Shown here in pieces: positions 54,623 to 62,993 of a stretch of 64,000 nt of DNA (positions are counted from its first letter, which is position 1; the number at the start of each line of letters is the position of its first letter). This stretch comes from Bin87 sp965203855 (GTDB lineage Bacteria; Chloroflexota; Dehalococcoidia; Lucifugimonadales; UBA3495). The translations under genes were made by a program, and so were the position numbers. The stretch lies in contig CBDBDN010000006.1 of assembly GCA_965203855.1 (NCBI GenBank), positions 1 to 64,000 on the forward strand. Direction: 5' to 3'. The notes beneath the pieces are model-generated. The model did no database searches and was not told the origin of the DNA. It saw nothing but the letters and a program-made list of their open reading frames with translations.

Positions 54623-55234
54623 ATGATTACCCCCATCGCCGCCGTCAAATCCGGGTTCCGTCAGTATTTCCGATTTGGCGGACGCGCTACCCGGCCCGAA
54701 TTCTGGTGGTGGATGCTGTTCATCGTCATTGCCAGCATCGTTTTGGATGTCATTGACCGCATCATCGATCGGATGGTCGGTATAGAGGAGTTGGGCGTGC
54801 TGTCCACCCTGTTCGGCCTGGCAACCCTGCTGCCCAGCCTGGCGGTTACCTCCCGCCGCCTGCACGACATCGGCAAATCCGGCTGGTGGCAGCTGGCGTG
54901 GTACGCCGCCTCGGCGTTGGCTTGGGGAATAGCCGTCGTGATACTATTCATCGGCCTCGCATTCGCATTCGCCGCCTTCGGTGATTGGATCCTAACCCTC
55001 GGCACTGGCGGGGATTTGTCCGAGATAATCCTTGCCGTGCTGCCCGCGCTGCTGGCGTTTATCGTAGCGGCGGCGGTAACGCTGGGCCTAATCGTCTGGG
55101 CCATAATCTGGATGGCGCGGCAAGGCGAATCCGGCGAAAACCGCTACGGCCCCGACCCCAGGGCCGCCAGCGACGATGGAACGGCATTACCAGAACGGGA
55201 TGACTGGTACACCGACTACCCGCGTGCTGATTGA
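54623..55234 (+). CDS. DUF805 family membrane protein
   Basis: 203 aa with four to five membrane segments. The opening GFRQYFRFGGRATRPEFWWWMLF (11-33, in pieces) and LPSLAVTSRRLHDIGKSGWWQL (residues 72-93) are DUF805 hallmarks (YhaH/YhaI-like inner-membrane proteins). A long third loop (FGDWILTLGTGGDLSEI) and an Asp/Arg-rich C-terminal tail follow. The function is unknown. It has its own promoter and a weak ribosome site. Confidence 0.88.
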   Translation: MITPIAAVKSGFRQYFRFGGRATRPEFWWWMLFIVIASIVLDVIDRIIDRMVGIEELGVLSTLFGLATLLPSLAVTSRRLHDIGKSGWWQLAWYAASALAWGIAVVILFIGLAFAFAAFGDWILTLGTGGDLSEIILAVLPALLAFIVAAAVTLGLIVWAIIWMARQGESGENRYGPDPRAASDDGTALPERDDWYTDYPRAD

Positions 55235-55244
55235 CGATTGCCCG

Positions 55245-55679
55245 TTACTTGGGCAGCGCCCACGCCGGCGGCGGCGCGTGCGTTACGGATTCGTCCGCAT
55301 CGGCGGGGATGTAGGCCACCAGGCGGCCATCGGTTACGGCTACCCGGTGATAAAACAGCTGCGCGCGCGGCCCGTTGACGCATACGCCCTGCCCCTCCTC
55401 AAACCTCCAGCCGTGGTCGGGGCACATAAAGCTTTTGTCCCACTTGACCACCCGCCCGTAAGCGTGCGGGCAGACCATTGAGAGCAGGCGAAACTGCCCG
55501 TCGCGGGATTGGGCCAGCCACAGTTCCTCGCCGCCGTCCAGCCGCACCCGGGCCGGCAGCTCCGGAAAATCGCCTACCGCCCCCAAGTCAACCTGCCGCG
55601 CCGGCGCGCTTTTGCCCTTGCCCACTCCGGTAGGGTCAATTACCGCCCGCCGCTTGGGATGATAAATGTCATCGCTCAT
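55245..55679 (-). CDS. Rieske [2Fe-2S] domain protein
   Basis: 144 aa from ATG 55679 after AAAGGAGC. The cluster ligands are Cys70-x-His72 (CPHAYG) and Cys86-xx-His89 (CPDHGW), the standard Rieske spacing. The N-terminal part (EELWLAQSRDGQFRLLSMVC) forms the usual beta base. It is a small stand-alone ferredoxin-like protein without a signal peptide, so an electron carrier to an oxygenase is likely, comparable to NirD-like or dioxygenase ferredoxins. No partner oxygenase lies adjacent. Confidence 0.88.
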   Translation of the reverse strand: MSDDIYHPKRRAVIDPTGVGKGKSAPARQVDLGAVGDFPELPARVRLDGGEELWLAQSRDGQFRLLSMVCPHAYGRVVKWDKSFMCPDHGWRFEEGQGVCVNGPRAQLFYHRVAVTDGRLVAYIPADADESVTHAPPPAWALPK

Positions 55680-55770
55680 ACCGCTGCTCCTTTGCCGATT
55701 GCGATTGCGATTGCAATAGTGATGCCGATGCCGGCCCGTCCATCCGGCAATCAATCAATCGCTCAGTCGT

Positions 55771-56088
55771 CTAGCCGTCCGGTCTGTCAGTGGGCAGCCC
55801 GCCAAATGCGGCGTCCATCGTGATGACGGGGAAAATGGCGGTGCGGTTCCAGGTAGCCAAACCCAGGTCAATTACGGCGTCATCTACGGAATGGGCGTCC
55901 GGCCCGTCCAGCAGCAGCCAGGTCTGATGCGATGACTTGCCGACCCAGCCGCCGCGATATTCGCAGCCGCGCGTAGCCAGCGTATCCGTCATTGCGGCGG
56001 ACATTCGCAGCACCCGGTCGCGCACGCCCAAGTCAACGCCGGGGCAGCGTTCCGGGGTATGCTCCAGCGCTATCATATAGAGAGCCAT
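55771..56088 (-). CDS. Conserved hypothetical protein, ferredoxin-like fold possible
   Basis: 105 aa beginning MALYMIALEHTPERCPGVD. KSSHQTWLLLDGPDAHSVDDAVIDLGLATWNRTAIFPV (in two blocks, residues 51-88) has the strand-helix-strand rhythm of small DUF3303/EthD-like alpha-beta barrels with D-A-H-S-V-D-D. No catalytic residue is certain. It sits between the Rieske protein and the cobalamin-binding-like gene in one minus-strand direction. Confidence 0.55.
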   Translation of the reverse strand: MALYMIALEHTPERCPGVDLGVRDRVLRMSAAMTDTLATRGCEYRGGWVGKSSHQTWLLLDGPDAHSVDDAVIDLGLATWNRTAIFPVITMDAAFGGLPTDRPDG

Positions 56089-56127
56089 CGCGTTGCCATC
56101 CTCCGATTGTGCTATGCGGTTATGTCG

Positions 56128-57054
56128 CTATGCCGCGACAGCCGGGCGAAAGATGCCCGGCGCCGTCAATCCGGCAAATAACTCCGGGCGCATCGCTTCG
56201 GCCAATCCTTCCAGCACATCAACGACGCGCGGGCCGTGGCGGCTGGGTATTTGTCCGTCAAACAGGAACACGCGGCCTTGTCGCACGGCGTCCAGCGACA
56301 TCCATTCCGGCCGGTCGCATAGCCGCTGCGTTTCGGCGATGGTGCGCTGCATATCAAAAGCGCAGGGCATTGACATCACATAGTCCGGCTGATACTCGGC
56401 CACTTCATCCCAGCCTACCTCGCGCGACTTGCCCCACTTTTCGGCCAGCCCCTCGCAGCCGCCGGCCAACTCTACCAATTCGGGCGTCCATTGGCCGGTG
56501 TTCCGCAAAGGCTCCAGCCAGTCAATGCAGAACACTTTGAGGCGATAGCCGTCGGCCGCGTGCCGGGCAACATAGTCGGTACGGCGGCGCAGGTTGTCCA
56601 ACAGGACAGCGGCGCGCTCCGGTACGCCAGCGGCCTCTCCGATGCGCCGGATGTTGTCAAAAATGTCGTCCAACCCCGCCGGGCGAATGCTCAAAATCTG
56701 CGGAGCATAATCCAGAAAGCGGGCCGCCGTCTCAAACACTGACCCGGCGCCCACAGCGCAGACTTCGCAGAGTTCCTGAGTCAGTATCAAGTCGGGGCGC
56801 AGGCTGCGGAGCAGTTCGCCGTCAATGATGTACAGCGGGTTGCCGACGGCGCGCGCCTGTTGGACAATGGCGTCAATTTCGTTGCTGGAAAGATGGGATT
56901 TGCTGCGAATGCTGCGGCTCACCACCGGCCGCCCGCGCGCCGCTGCCGGGTAATCGCAAGTATGGGATACGCCGACGAGCGCATCACCCAGGCCGAGGGC
57001 GAAAACGGTTTCGGTTGCGCTGGGCAGCAAGGATACGATACGCATACGCGGCAT
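56128..57054 (-). CDS. Cobalamin-binding-like protein (BtuF-type periplasmic fold, no signal peptide)
   Basis: 308 aa. It begins MRIVSLLPSATETVFALGLGDALVGVSHTCDYP, a class III binding-protein opening. RPDLILTQELCEVCAVG (about 115-130) and EYQPDYVMSMPCAFDMQRT (about 225) carry the usual helical backbone and metal-chelate ligand region. There is no signal peptide or lipobox. Signal-less BtuF paralogues occur widely and their role is unresolved. No BtuCD genes are adjacent. Starts at 57054 or 57045 are both possible. Confidence 0.82.
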   Translation of the reverse strand: MPRMRIVSLLPSATETVFALGLGDALVGVSHTCDYPAAARGRPVVSRSIRSKSHLSSNEIDAIVQQARAVGNPLYIIDGELLRSLRPDLILTQELCEVCAVGAGSVFETAARFLDYAPQILSIRPAGLDDIFDNIRRIGEAAGVPERAAVLLDNLRRRTDYVARHAADGYRLKVFCIDWLEPLRNTGQWTPELVELAGGCEGLAEKWGKSREVGWDEVAEYQPDYVMSMPCAFDMQRTIAETQRLCDRPEWMSLDAVRQGRVFLFDGQIPSRHGPRVVDVLEGLAEAMRPELFAGLTAPGIFRPAVAA

Positions 57055-57198
57055 TGTAGGCGCAAACGGGGCGGTTGGCAAACGCCGGGCCGGGCAAGGC
57101 AAGGGCCAAGAACGTCCGAAAGATGCTATCATAGCGGGGCCATTGCCATATAAATGTTTGATGGCTTAATGGATGACTAACGGAGGATAGGCAGCGCA

Positions 57199-57912
57199 AT
57201 GACCACGCTTACCGTTCCCGAAACTGTCGCTGCGGCGCCGGCGGAGATCCAGCTGGACCGCGCCGCGCCGCCCGGCCCAATTAGCGCCGAACCGGAAAAG
57301 GCCGAGCCGGAGGGGACGATACGCCTGCGGCTGGCGCCCCTGGGCATCGACCACCGGGCGCCGGATTTTCCGACCCGGTTCACCGCATTCTGTGAGCAGA
57401 ACGACCTTTACGAAATGGAAGTCAATACCGACGGGGAGCTGCTGATACTGCCTATGACCGGATACTATGGCAACAAATACGAGCTTTATATGTCAACGAT
57501 TCTTGCCAATTGGGAACTGGCCAATGGCGGCAGCGCATCGTCTCAAACGGTTCGCTTCCGCTTGCCGTCGGGCGAACTCCTCGGGCCAGACGCTGCCTGG
57601 ATTACACAGGAACGCTATGACGCTCTGCCGGAGGAGCAAAGACGAACCGTCATTGCGGGCGCGCCCGATTTTGTGGTGGAAATCCGTTCCCGCACCGACA
57701 ACCTGCGCTACTTGCAGCGCAAGATGGAGCTGTGGATGGCCGGCGGGGCGCGCCTGGGCTGGCTGATTGACGCCCGCAGTCGCCAAGTCTATATCTACCG
57801 CGCCGGGCAGGCCGAACCGCAGCTGCTGGACGACCCGGAAATGCTGGACGGCGAGAATGTGCTGCCCGGCTTTGCGTTTCCGGTGCGCCAGTACATCTTT
57901 GACCTGGAATAG
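57199..57912 (+). CDS. Uma2-family (DUF820) putative endonuclease, first of a tandem pair
   Basis: 237 aa from ATG 57199, with GGAGG 17 nt upstream. The restriction-endonuclease-like core has LLGPDAAWI (about 129-137) for the first acidic residue, APDFVVEIRSRTDN (about 154-167) for the E-x-K-like strand with Arg after the Glu, and LQRKMELWMAGGARLGWLIDARSRQVYIY (173-200, in pieces). It is strongly similar to the next gene, so the pair arose by duplication. Uma2 proteins multiply in cyanobacteria and Chloroflexota. Their function is unproven. Confidence 0.85.
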   Translation: MTTLTVPETVAAAPAEIQLDRAAPPGPISAEPEKAEPEGTIRLRLAPLGIDHRAPDFPTRFTAFCEQNDLYEMEVNTDGELLILPMTGYYGNKYELYMSTILANWELANGGSASSQTVRFRLPSGELLGPDAAWITQERYDALPEEQRRTVIAGAPDFVVEIRSRTDNLRYLQRKMELWMAGGARLGWLIDARSRQVYIYRAGQAEPQLLDDPEMLDGENVLPGFAFPVRQYIFDLE

Positions 57913-57979
57913 CCGCATTGCCGTTGATTTGACTGAAGGCTGATTTACCCAAGGGCTGACTACCCAAGGATTGTACGCA

Positions 57980-58696
57980 ATGACCACTGCCGTAGTAAAA
58001 CCGCCGGCCTTGCCCGATGCGCCGGCCGGCATTGACGCCGCCGCGCGCCACGCCAAAACGCCGGCCACGGACGATGCGGTTATCGCCGAGCCGGACGGTA
58101 CGATACGCCTGTGGCTGGCGCCCTTGGGCATCGACCACCGGGCGCCGGATTTTCCGACCCGGTTCACCGCTTTTTGCGAACAGAACGACCTTTACGAAAT
58201 GGAAGTCAACGCCGAAGGGGAGCTGCTGATACTGCCTATGACCGGATTTCGCGGAAACCGCCGAGAAAGCGCTTTTAATTACTTCCTGTTTGGTTGGCAG
58301 CTGGATAACGGCGGCATCGCGGCATCGCAAAGCAGCCGCTTTCGGCTGCCGTCCGGCGAAATCCGCGGCCCCGACGCCGCTTGGATGCGCCGGGAACTTT
58401 ACGATGCCCAAACCACGGAGCAGCAGGAAACCGTCATTGAGGGCGCGCCCGATTTCGTGGTGGAAATCTGTTCCCGCACCGACAACCTTCGCCCTTTGCA
58501 GCGCAAGATGGGGCTATGGATGGCCGGCGGCGCGCGCCTGGGCTGGCTGATTGACGCCCGTCGCCGCCGGGTCTATATTTACCGCGCCGGTTCGGACGAA
58601 CCGCAGCTGCTGGACGACCCGGAATTGCTGGACGGCGAGGATGTGCTGCCCGGTTTCACATTCCGCGTCCGGCAGTACATCTTTGAGCTGGAGTAA
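57980..58696 (+). CDS. Uma2-family (DUF820) putative endonuclease, second of a tandem pair
   Basis: 238 aa from ATG 57980. Residues 40-90 (GTIRLWLAPLGIDHRAPD, then FPTRFTAFCEQNDLYEMEVN) are almost identical to its neighbour, with a different N-terminal 40 residues and a changed middle (RGNRRESAFNYFLFGWQL). In the active-site strand it reads APDFVVEICSRTDN, Cys replacing the Arg of the first copy. Both copies keep Asp of GPDAAW. It starts 67 bp after the first copy and ends 11 bp before folD. Confidence 0.85.
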   Translation: MTTAVVKPPALPDAPAGIDAAARHAKTPATDDAVIAEPDGTIRLWLAPLGIDHRAPDFPTRFTAFCEQNDLYEMEVNAEGELLILPMTGFRGNRRESAFNYFLFGWQLDNGGIAASQSSRFRLPSGEIRGPDAAWMRRELYDAQTTEQQETVIEGAPDFVVEICSRTDNLRPLQRKMGLWMAGGARLGWLIDARRRRVYIYRAGSDEPQLLDDPELLDGEDVLPGFTFRVRQYIFELE

Positions 58697-58707
58697 TTGG
58701 CAACGCT

Positions 58708-59595
58708 ATGTCCGCACGGATTCTGAAAGGCGATGAAATTGCCGCCGGCCGGCGCGCCGAAGTAGCCGCCGGCGTCGCAGAACTGGTCGCTGCCGGCGGC
58801 CCTCAGCCCGGCTTGGCCGCCGTCCTGGTCGGGGATGACCCGGCCTCGGCGGTTTATGTTCGCAACAAGGCGCGCGCCTGTGCCGCCGTCGGTATGCACT
58901 CCGAAACTTTCCATATGCCGGCAAATACCGAATCGGAGCAATTGCTGCATCATATTGACCGTCTCAACGCCGCTGACGAATTTCACGGCATACTGGTGCA
59001 GCTGCCTCTGCCGGAGCATATTGCTGAGTCCGCCGTAATTGAGCGGATTGACCCGCGCAAGGATGTGGACGGCCTGCATCCCATCAGCCAGGGCCGGATG
59101 CTGCAAGGCGAAACGGCCTATCTGCCCTGCACCCCGTCCGGCGTACAGCAGATGCTGCTGCGCGCCGGGTACGACCCGGCTGGGCAGCACGTGGTCATCG
59201 TGGGCCGGAGCAACATTGTGGGCAAGCCGCTGGCCGCCCTGCTGATACAGCGCGGCGCGGGCGGCAACGCCACCGTTACGGTGTGCCATCGCCAAACCCG
59301 CAACCTGGCCGCCATTACCCGCCAGGCCGATATACTGGTGGCCGCTATGGGCGCGCCCGGTGCTATTACGGCGGATATGGTGCGCGACGGCGCCGTCGTA
59401 ATTGATGTGGGCATCAACCGCGTTGACGATTCCAGCCGGCGGCGCGGCTATCGGCTGGTCGGCGATGTTGACTTTGACGCCGTAGCCGACAAGGCAGAGG
59501 CGATAACTCCGGTTCCCGGCGGCGTTGGCCCAATGACTATAGCGGAGCTGCTGAACAACACGCTGGACGCCGCCCGGCGCAGTTTCGCCGGGTGA
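58708..59595 (+). CDS. folD: Bifunctional methylenetetrahydrofolate dehydrogenase/cyclohydrolase
   Basis: 295 aa. Catalytic Tyr50 and Lys54 occur in ASAVYVRNKARAC, the substrate loop is GILVQLPLP (94-102), and the NADP signature PCTPSGVQQML and VVIVGRSNIVGKPLAALL are complete. The C-terminal TPVPGGVGPMTIAELLNNTL matches the family. It interconverts 5,10-methylene- and 10-formyl-tetrahydrofolate for purine, formyl-Met and one-carbon metabolism. It starts 11 bp after the second Uma2 gene, so it may be co-transcribed. Confidence 0.97.
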   Translation: MSARILKGDEIAAGRRAEVAAGVAELVAAGGPQPGLAAVLVGDDPASAVYVRNKARACAAVGMHSETFHMPANTESEQLLHHIDRLNAADEFHGILVQLPLPEHIAESAVIERIDPRKDVDGLHPISQGRMLQGETAYLPCTPSGVQQMLLRAGYDPAGQHVVIVGRSNIVGKPLAALLIQRGAGGNATVTVCHRQTRNLAAITRQADILVAAMGAPGAITADMVRDGAVVIDVGINRVDDSSRRRGYRLVGDVDFDAVADKAEAITPVPGGVGPMTIAELLNNTLDAARRSFAG

Positions 59596-59681
59596 ACCTT
59601 TCGGTTGTATTCGCTTACCGTTTCATTCCCAGTCAATCCGGCCGACGCCGGGCGGATTGACGAATGTAATTCCGAAAGCCG

Positions 59682-60731
59682 ATGCAAACCGGCGATTTTG
59701 ACTATCACTTGCCCCCGGAGCGCATCGCACAGCATCCGGTGGAGCCCCGGGATTCCTCACGGCTGCTGACGCTGCGGCGTGAGGATGGCGGTATTGAGCA
59801 TCGCCGCTTTCGCGACTTGCCCGAATATCTGCGCGCCGGCGACCTGATGGTTTTCAATCGCAGCCGGGTTATCCCGGCGCGCCTGCACGGTCGGGAGCAG
59901 CAGTCCGGCGCCGCCGTGGAGATTCTGCTGGTGCGGCGGCTGGAACCGGGAGTATGGCAGGCTTTGGGGCGTCCGGGGCGACGGCTGCGGCCCGGGGCAG
60001 AGGTAACTATCGCCACCGCCAGCACTGATAATAATCAGCCCCCGGTCCGTATTGCCATCGTCGCCGCCCACGAAAACGGCCTGCGTACGGTAACAGTGTC
60101 CGACGAAACTGCGCTGGACGGGGTTGGCGAGCTACCGTTGCCGCCGTACATCAAAGAGACGCCGGCCGACCCGGAACGCTACCAGACCATCTACTCCGAT
60201 GCGCCGGGCAGCGTGGCCGCGCCTACCGCCGGCCTGCACTTTACCGACCGGATGCTGGACGAAATCCGCGTTGCCGGGGTTGGCATCGCCTGGGTTACGC
60301 TGCACGTAGGGCTGGACACTTTTCGCCCGGTGCGGGGCGAGGACATCGGGCAGCACCAAATCCATACCGAATGGTACGAACTGCCGGCCGACACCGCCGC
60401 CGCCATCAACAAAACCCGGGCGCGCGGCGGACGCGTCATCGCCGTCGGGACTACCACGGTACGCACTCTGGAACAGGCCGGGCAGGACGCCGCGGCGGCG
60501 CAACGCCCGACTCTGGCAGCCGCCACCGGCGACGCCGATCTATTCATCTTGCCCGGCCATAAGTTCCGGGTGGTGGATGCGATGCTGACCAACTTCCACT
60601 TGCCCCGTTCCACGCTGCTGATGCTGGTATCGGCGTTTGCCGGCCGGGAGCAGATACTGGCCGCTTATCGGGAGGCCATCACTGCGGAATACCGCTTTTA
60701 CTCCTTTGGGGATGCGATGCTGCTCTGGTAA
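59682..60731 (+). CDS. queA: S-adenosylmethionine:tRNA ribosyltransferase-isomerase
   Basis: 349 aa. DFDYHLPPERIAQHPVEPRDSSRLL (4-28, in pieces), FNRSRVIPARLHG (about 55-67), AAPTAGLHFTDRMLDEI (about 182-198), ITWVTLHVG and LDTFRPVRGEDIGQHQIHTEWYEL (in pieces) are QueA landmarks. It transfers the ribosyl moiety of SAM to preQ1 in tRNA to make epoxyqueuosine. No other queuosine gene lies nearby. It starts 86 bp after folD. Confidence 0.96.
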   Translation: MQTGDFDYHLPPERIAQHPVEPRDSSRLLTLRREDGGIEHRRFRDLPEYLRAGDLMVFNRSRVIPARLHGREQQSGAAVEILLVRRLEPGVWQALGRPGRRLRPGAEVTIATASTDNNQPPVRIAIVAAHENGLRTVTVSDETALDGVGELPLPPYIKETPADPERYQTIYSDAPGSVAAPTAGLHFTDRMLDEIRVAGVGIAWVTLHVGLDTFRPVRGEDIGQHQIHTEWYELPADTAAAINKTRARGGRVIAVGTTTVRTLEQAGQDAAAAQRPTLAAATGDADLFILPGHKFRVVDAMLTNFHLPRSTLLMLVSAFAGREQILAAYREAITAEYRFYSFGDAMLLW

Positions 60732-60750
60732 CAGCGCATCCCCAAAGGAG
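60701..60750 (+). terminator. 16-bp perfect hairpin spanning the queA stop
   Basis: CTCCTTTGGGGATGCG (60701-60716) and CGCATCCCCAAAGGAG (60735-60750) are perfect complements around an 18-nt loop that includes the stop codon at 60729-60731. The 5' arm encodes the SFGDAM part of the conserved QueA C-terminus (YSFGDAMLL), so the downstream arm looks like an inverted copy of gene sequence. There is no T tract. Confidence 0.6.
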
Positions 60751-60761
60751 CAGGGCAATTG

Positions 60762-61052
60762 CCGTCATTCCGGCGAATTACCGTCATTCCGGTGAATTAC
60801 CGTCATTCCGGTGAATTACCGTCATTCCGGTGAATTACCGTCATTCCGGTGAATTACCGTCATTCCGGTGAATTACCGTCATTCCGGTGAATTACCGTCA
60901 TTCCGGTGAATTACCGTCGTTCCGGTGAATTACCGTCGTTCCGGTGAATTACCGTCATTCCGGTGAATTACCGTCATTCCGGTGAATTACCGTCATTCCA
61001 GTGAATTACCGTCATTCCAGTGAATTACCGTCATTCCGGTGAAAACCGGAAT
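60762..61052. repeat. Tandem array, 14 complete 19-bp units plus a terminal palindromic copy
   Basis: The unit CCGTCATTCCGGTGAATTA starts at 60762 and repeats every 19 bp to 61027. Copies differ by single bases (C for T in copy 1, CGTCGTT in copies 9-10, CCAG in copies 13-14). The fifteenth, from 61028, continues into ATTCCGGTGAAAACCGGAAT, a full palindromic form of the dispersed repeat. There are no unique spacers and no cas genes, so it is not CRISPR. It lies in the gap 60732-61083 between queA and the PH-like gene. Confidence 0.95.
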
Positions 61053-61083
61053 CCGGCTGTACGCATAGGGCCAAGTACCGCCG

Positions 61084-61866
61084 TCAGTTAGAACCCGGCG
61101 GTGTACCGTCTGTATTGCTGTCGTGGTCGTCATCGCCGCGGAGGCTGCGGCGCCGGCGCCGTCCTCTGCCGCTGCTGCCGTCGGCAGACGGGGGAGCGGT
61201 ATCAGCGGACGGGGGCGGAGCATCGGACGGAGGAGTCGATGCAGCATCGGCGGCGGAGGGAGCGTCGACGATGTCGGCGTCGGTGGATTCGGACGGGGCG
61301 CTTTCCGGCGTCTGCGGTTCCGGCGGCGGCATATATTCGGGGTTTTGACGGCGAAAATCGTCCAGCGCCGGTTGCAGGTAGTCGTAGAACGCATCGGGTT
61401 CGTGCACCTGGATGGGAATGCGGCGGCGGTTGCTGGTATAGACGCGCAGCGGGTCGCCCATAAAGTTGCGGTCGTTGGCGACTTCGCGAATCTGGCTGAA
61501 ATGCAGCCGCCGGTTGCGCGGCATTCCGTACATAATGACCAGCGCATCAGGATAAACCCGGTACTGGCGCGGCGAGGTCAGCCACGAATAAGCGCCTACG
61601 CCCAGACCGACAATTATCAATAGAACGGGACCCTGCAAAAAGCCGCGGCCCCCTTGGGGGGCGGCGTCGGTGGTCGGTGGGGCTCCCTCCGGCGCAGTCT
61701 GATCCGGCGCGGCAGTGCGGGCCGGGCCACAGGCGGCGGCGATGGGGTCAATTCCAAACGACTGCAAGAGGCCGAGGGCGATAACCACCCCCGCCAGGAT
61801 GAGGGTAAGGTTGAACCTGACCCGGCTGGGCGCCCAATAAATCAGCTGCGTTTCCGATTGCTGCAT
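61084..61866 (-). CDS. Membrane protein with PH-like domain (bPH/YdbT-like)
   Basis: 260 aa from ATG 61866. Two membrane segments are near residues 18-37 and 80-95, with a Pro/Ala-rich stretch between. YRVYPDALVIMYGMPRNRRLHFSQIREV (102-129, in pieces) is the bacterial PH-like (bPH2) strand set, and FMGDPLRVYTSNRRRIPIQVHEPDAFYDYL completes it. The last 90 residues are low-complexity (PPSADTAPPSADGSSGRGRRRRR). The function is unknown. It starts near its own promoter and has no partner in the same direction. Confidence 0.75.
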   Translation of the reverse strand: MQQSETQLIYWAPSRVRFNLTLILAGVVIALGLLQSFGIDPIAAACGPARTAAPDQTAPEGAPPTTDAAPQGGRGFLQGPVLLIIVGLGVGAYSWLTSPRQYRVYPDALVIMYGMPRNRRLHFSQIREVANDRNFMGDPLRVYTSNRRRIPIQVHEPDAFYDYLQPALDDFRRQNPEYMPPPEPQTPESAPSESTDADIVDAPSAADAASTPPSDAPPPSADTAPPSADGSSGRGRRRRRSLRGDDDHDSNTDGTPPGSN

Positions 61867-62090
61867 ACTATACTCGCTTCCGCTGGCCACCCGTTGCGGC
61901 CGACGGGGGTTGACTTGGCGCAACGCCGGCCGGTGCCGAATCAGGCCATTGCCGGGCGCGCCGCCGCTAATCTTACCACATTCGCCTGATTGCATTCGCC
62001 CTCGCCGTTTTGCCGCTTTCGGGGTTATGCCCCTGCCTTGACCCGCCGGCGGTATGATGCCAGAATTGGGCCGGGCGTTTTGCCGTCCAT

Positions 62091-62124
62091 CGATTGATTC
62101 ATTCATCCGATTGATTCGTTCATC
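62091..62124. repeat. Two tandem copies of a 17-bp unit
   Basis: CGATTGATTCATTCATC and CGATTGATTCGTTCATC lie head to tail. The rest of the gap 61867-62197 carries a possible -10 (TATGAT, 62053-62058) for the FAA-hydrolase gene and no other feature. Confidence 0.6.
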
Positions 62125-62197
62125 ACATCCCCGCTCCGGCCGACGGCGCAGCGCCGGCGTCGGCCGCAATCGCAAGGGTAGTCAGGAGGCCAGCAAT

Positions 62198-62983
62198 ATG
62201 CTGATTTGCAAGTTTCGCACCGGCGACCGTGAAGCCTACGGCATCGTTGAGGATGATGCCGTGCTGGAAGTGCAGGGCGGCCTGTTTGACGGGCTGCAAA
62301 AATCCGGCGGCAAGTATGCCCTCAGCTCGGTAAAGCTGCTGCCGCCGGTTACGCCGCCCACTTTCTACGCCGCCGGCATCAACTTTCCTGAACACGTAAC
62401 CTGGGCCGCCCGGATGCGCGGCGAGGAACCCAACCTGCCCCAAAAGGCCGATGTTGGCTACCGCGCCGTCAACGCCCTTACCGGGACTGGGGACCCGATC
62501 ATCGTTCCCGCCGACGCTACGGAGGAATTGCAGTACGAGGGCGAGGTTGTGGTTGTCATCGGCAAGGAATGCCGCAATGTCAGCGAGGCCGATGCCCTGG
62601 ATTATGTGCTTGGCTACACCATCGGTAACGATGTGAGCGAGCGCTACTGGCAGCGCAACGACCGCACAATGTGGCGCGCCAAAAACACCGATACTTTCAA
62701 GCCGATGGGCCCCTGGATTGCCACCGGGCTGAACCCGGACGAACTGCACGTGGTCATCAAAGTCAATGACCGGGTGGTCGGCGAATATGACCTTAACACG
62801 GCGATTTTCGGGGTGCGGCACTATATCAGCGAGATGAGCAAATACCTGACGCTGGTTCCCGGCGATGTGCTGTGGATGGGCACGGATGGGGCTACCGAGA
62901 ATATGAAAGACGGGGATGTTTGCGACATCAGCGTCAACGGCATCGGAACCCTGAGCAACCCGGTAGTGTGGGCGAAAGCCTGA
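62198..62983 (+). CDS. Fumarylacetoacetate hydrolase family protein
   Basis: 261 aa from ATG 62198 after AGGAGG (62184-62189). The metal site is in LQYEGEVVVVIGKECRNVSEADALDYVLGYTIGNDVSER (E-x-E near residues 112-114, in pieces). FYAAGINFPEHV and GTDGATENMKDGDVCDISVNGIGTLSNPV are typical of FAH-superfamily hydrolases and 2-oxopent-4-enoate-type enzymes. It hydrolyses C-C bonds of acylpyruvate-like substrates with a divalent metal. The exact reaction is unknown. Confidence 0.9.
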   Translation: MLICKFRTGDREAYGIVEDDAVLEVQGGLFDGLQKSGGKYALSSVKLLPPVTPPTFYAAGINFPEHVTWAARMRGEEPNLPQKADVGYRAVNALTGTGDPIIVPADATEELQYEGEVVVVIGKECRNVSEADALDYVLGYTIGNDVSERYWQRNDRTMWRAKNTDTFKPMGPWIATGLNPDELHVVIKVNDRVVGEYDLNTAIFGVRHYISEMSKYLTLVPGDVLWMGTDGATENMKDGDVCDISVNGIGTLSNPVVWAKA

Positions 62984-62993
62984 CCGGGCCGCT

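Noticed and set aside
60762..61052. Possible CRISPR array
   Set aside because: Units are contiguous 19-bp tandem repeats with no unique spacers, and no cas genes are present.
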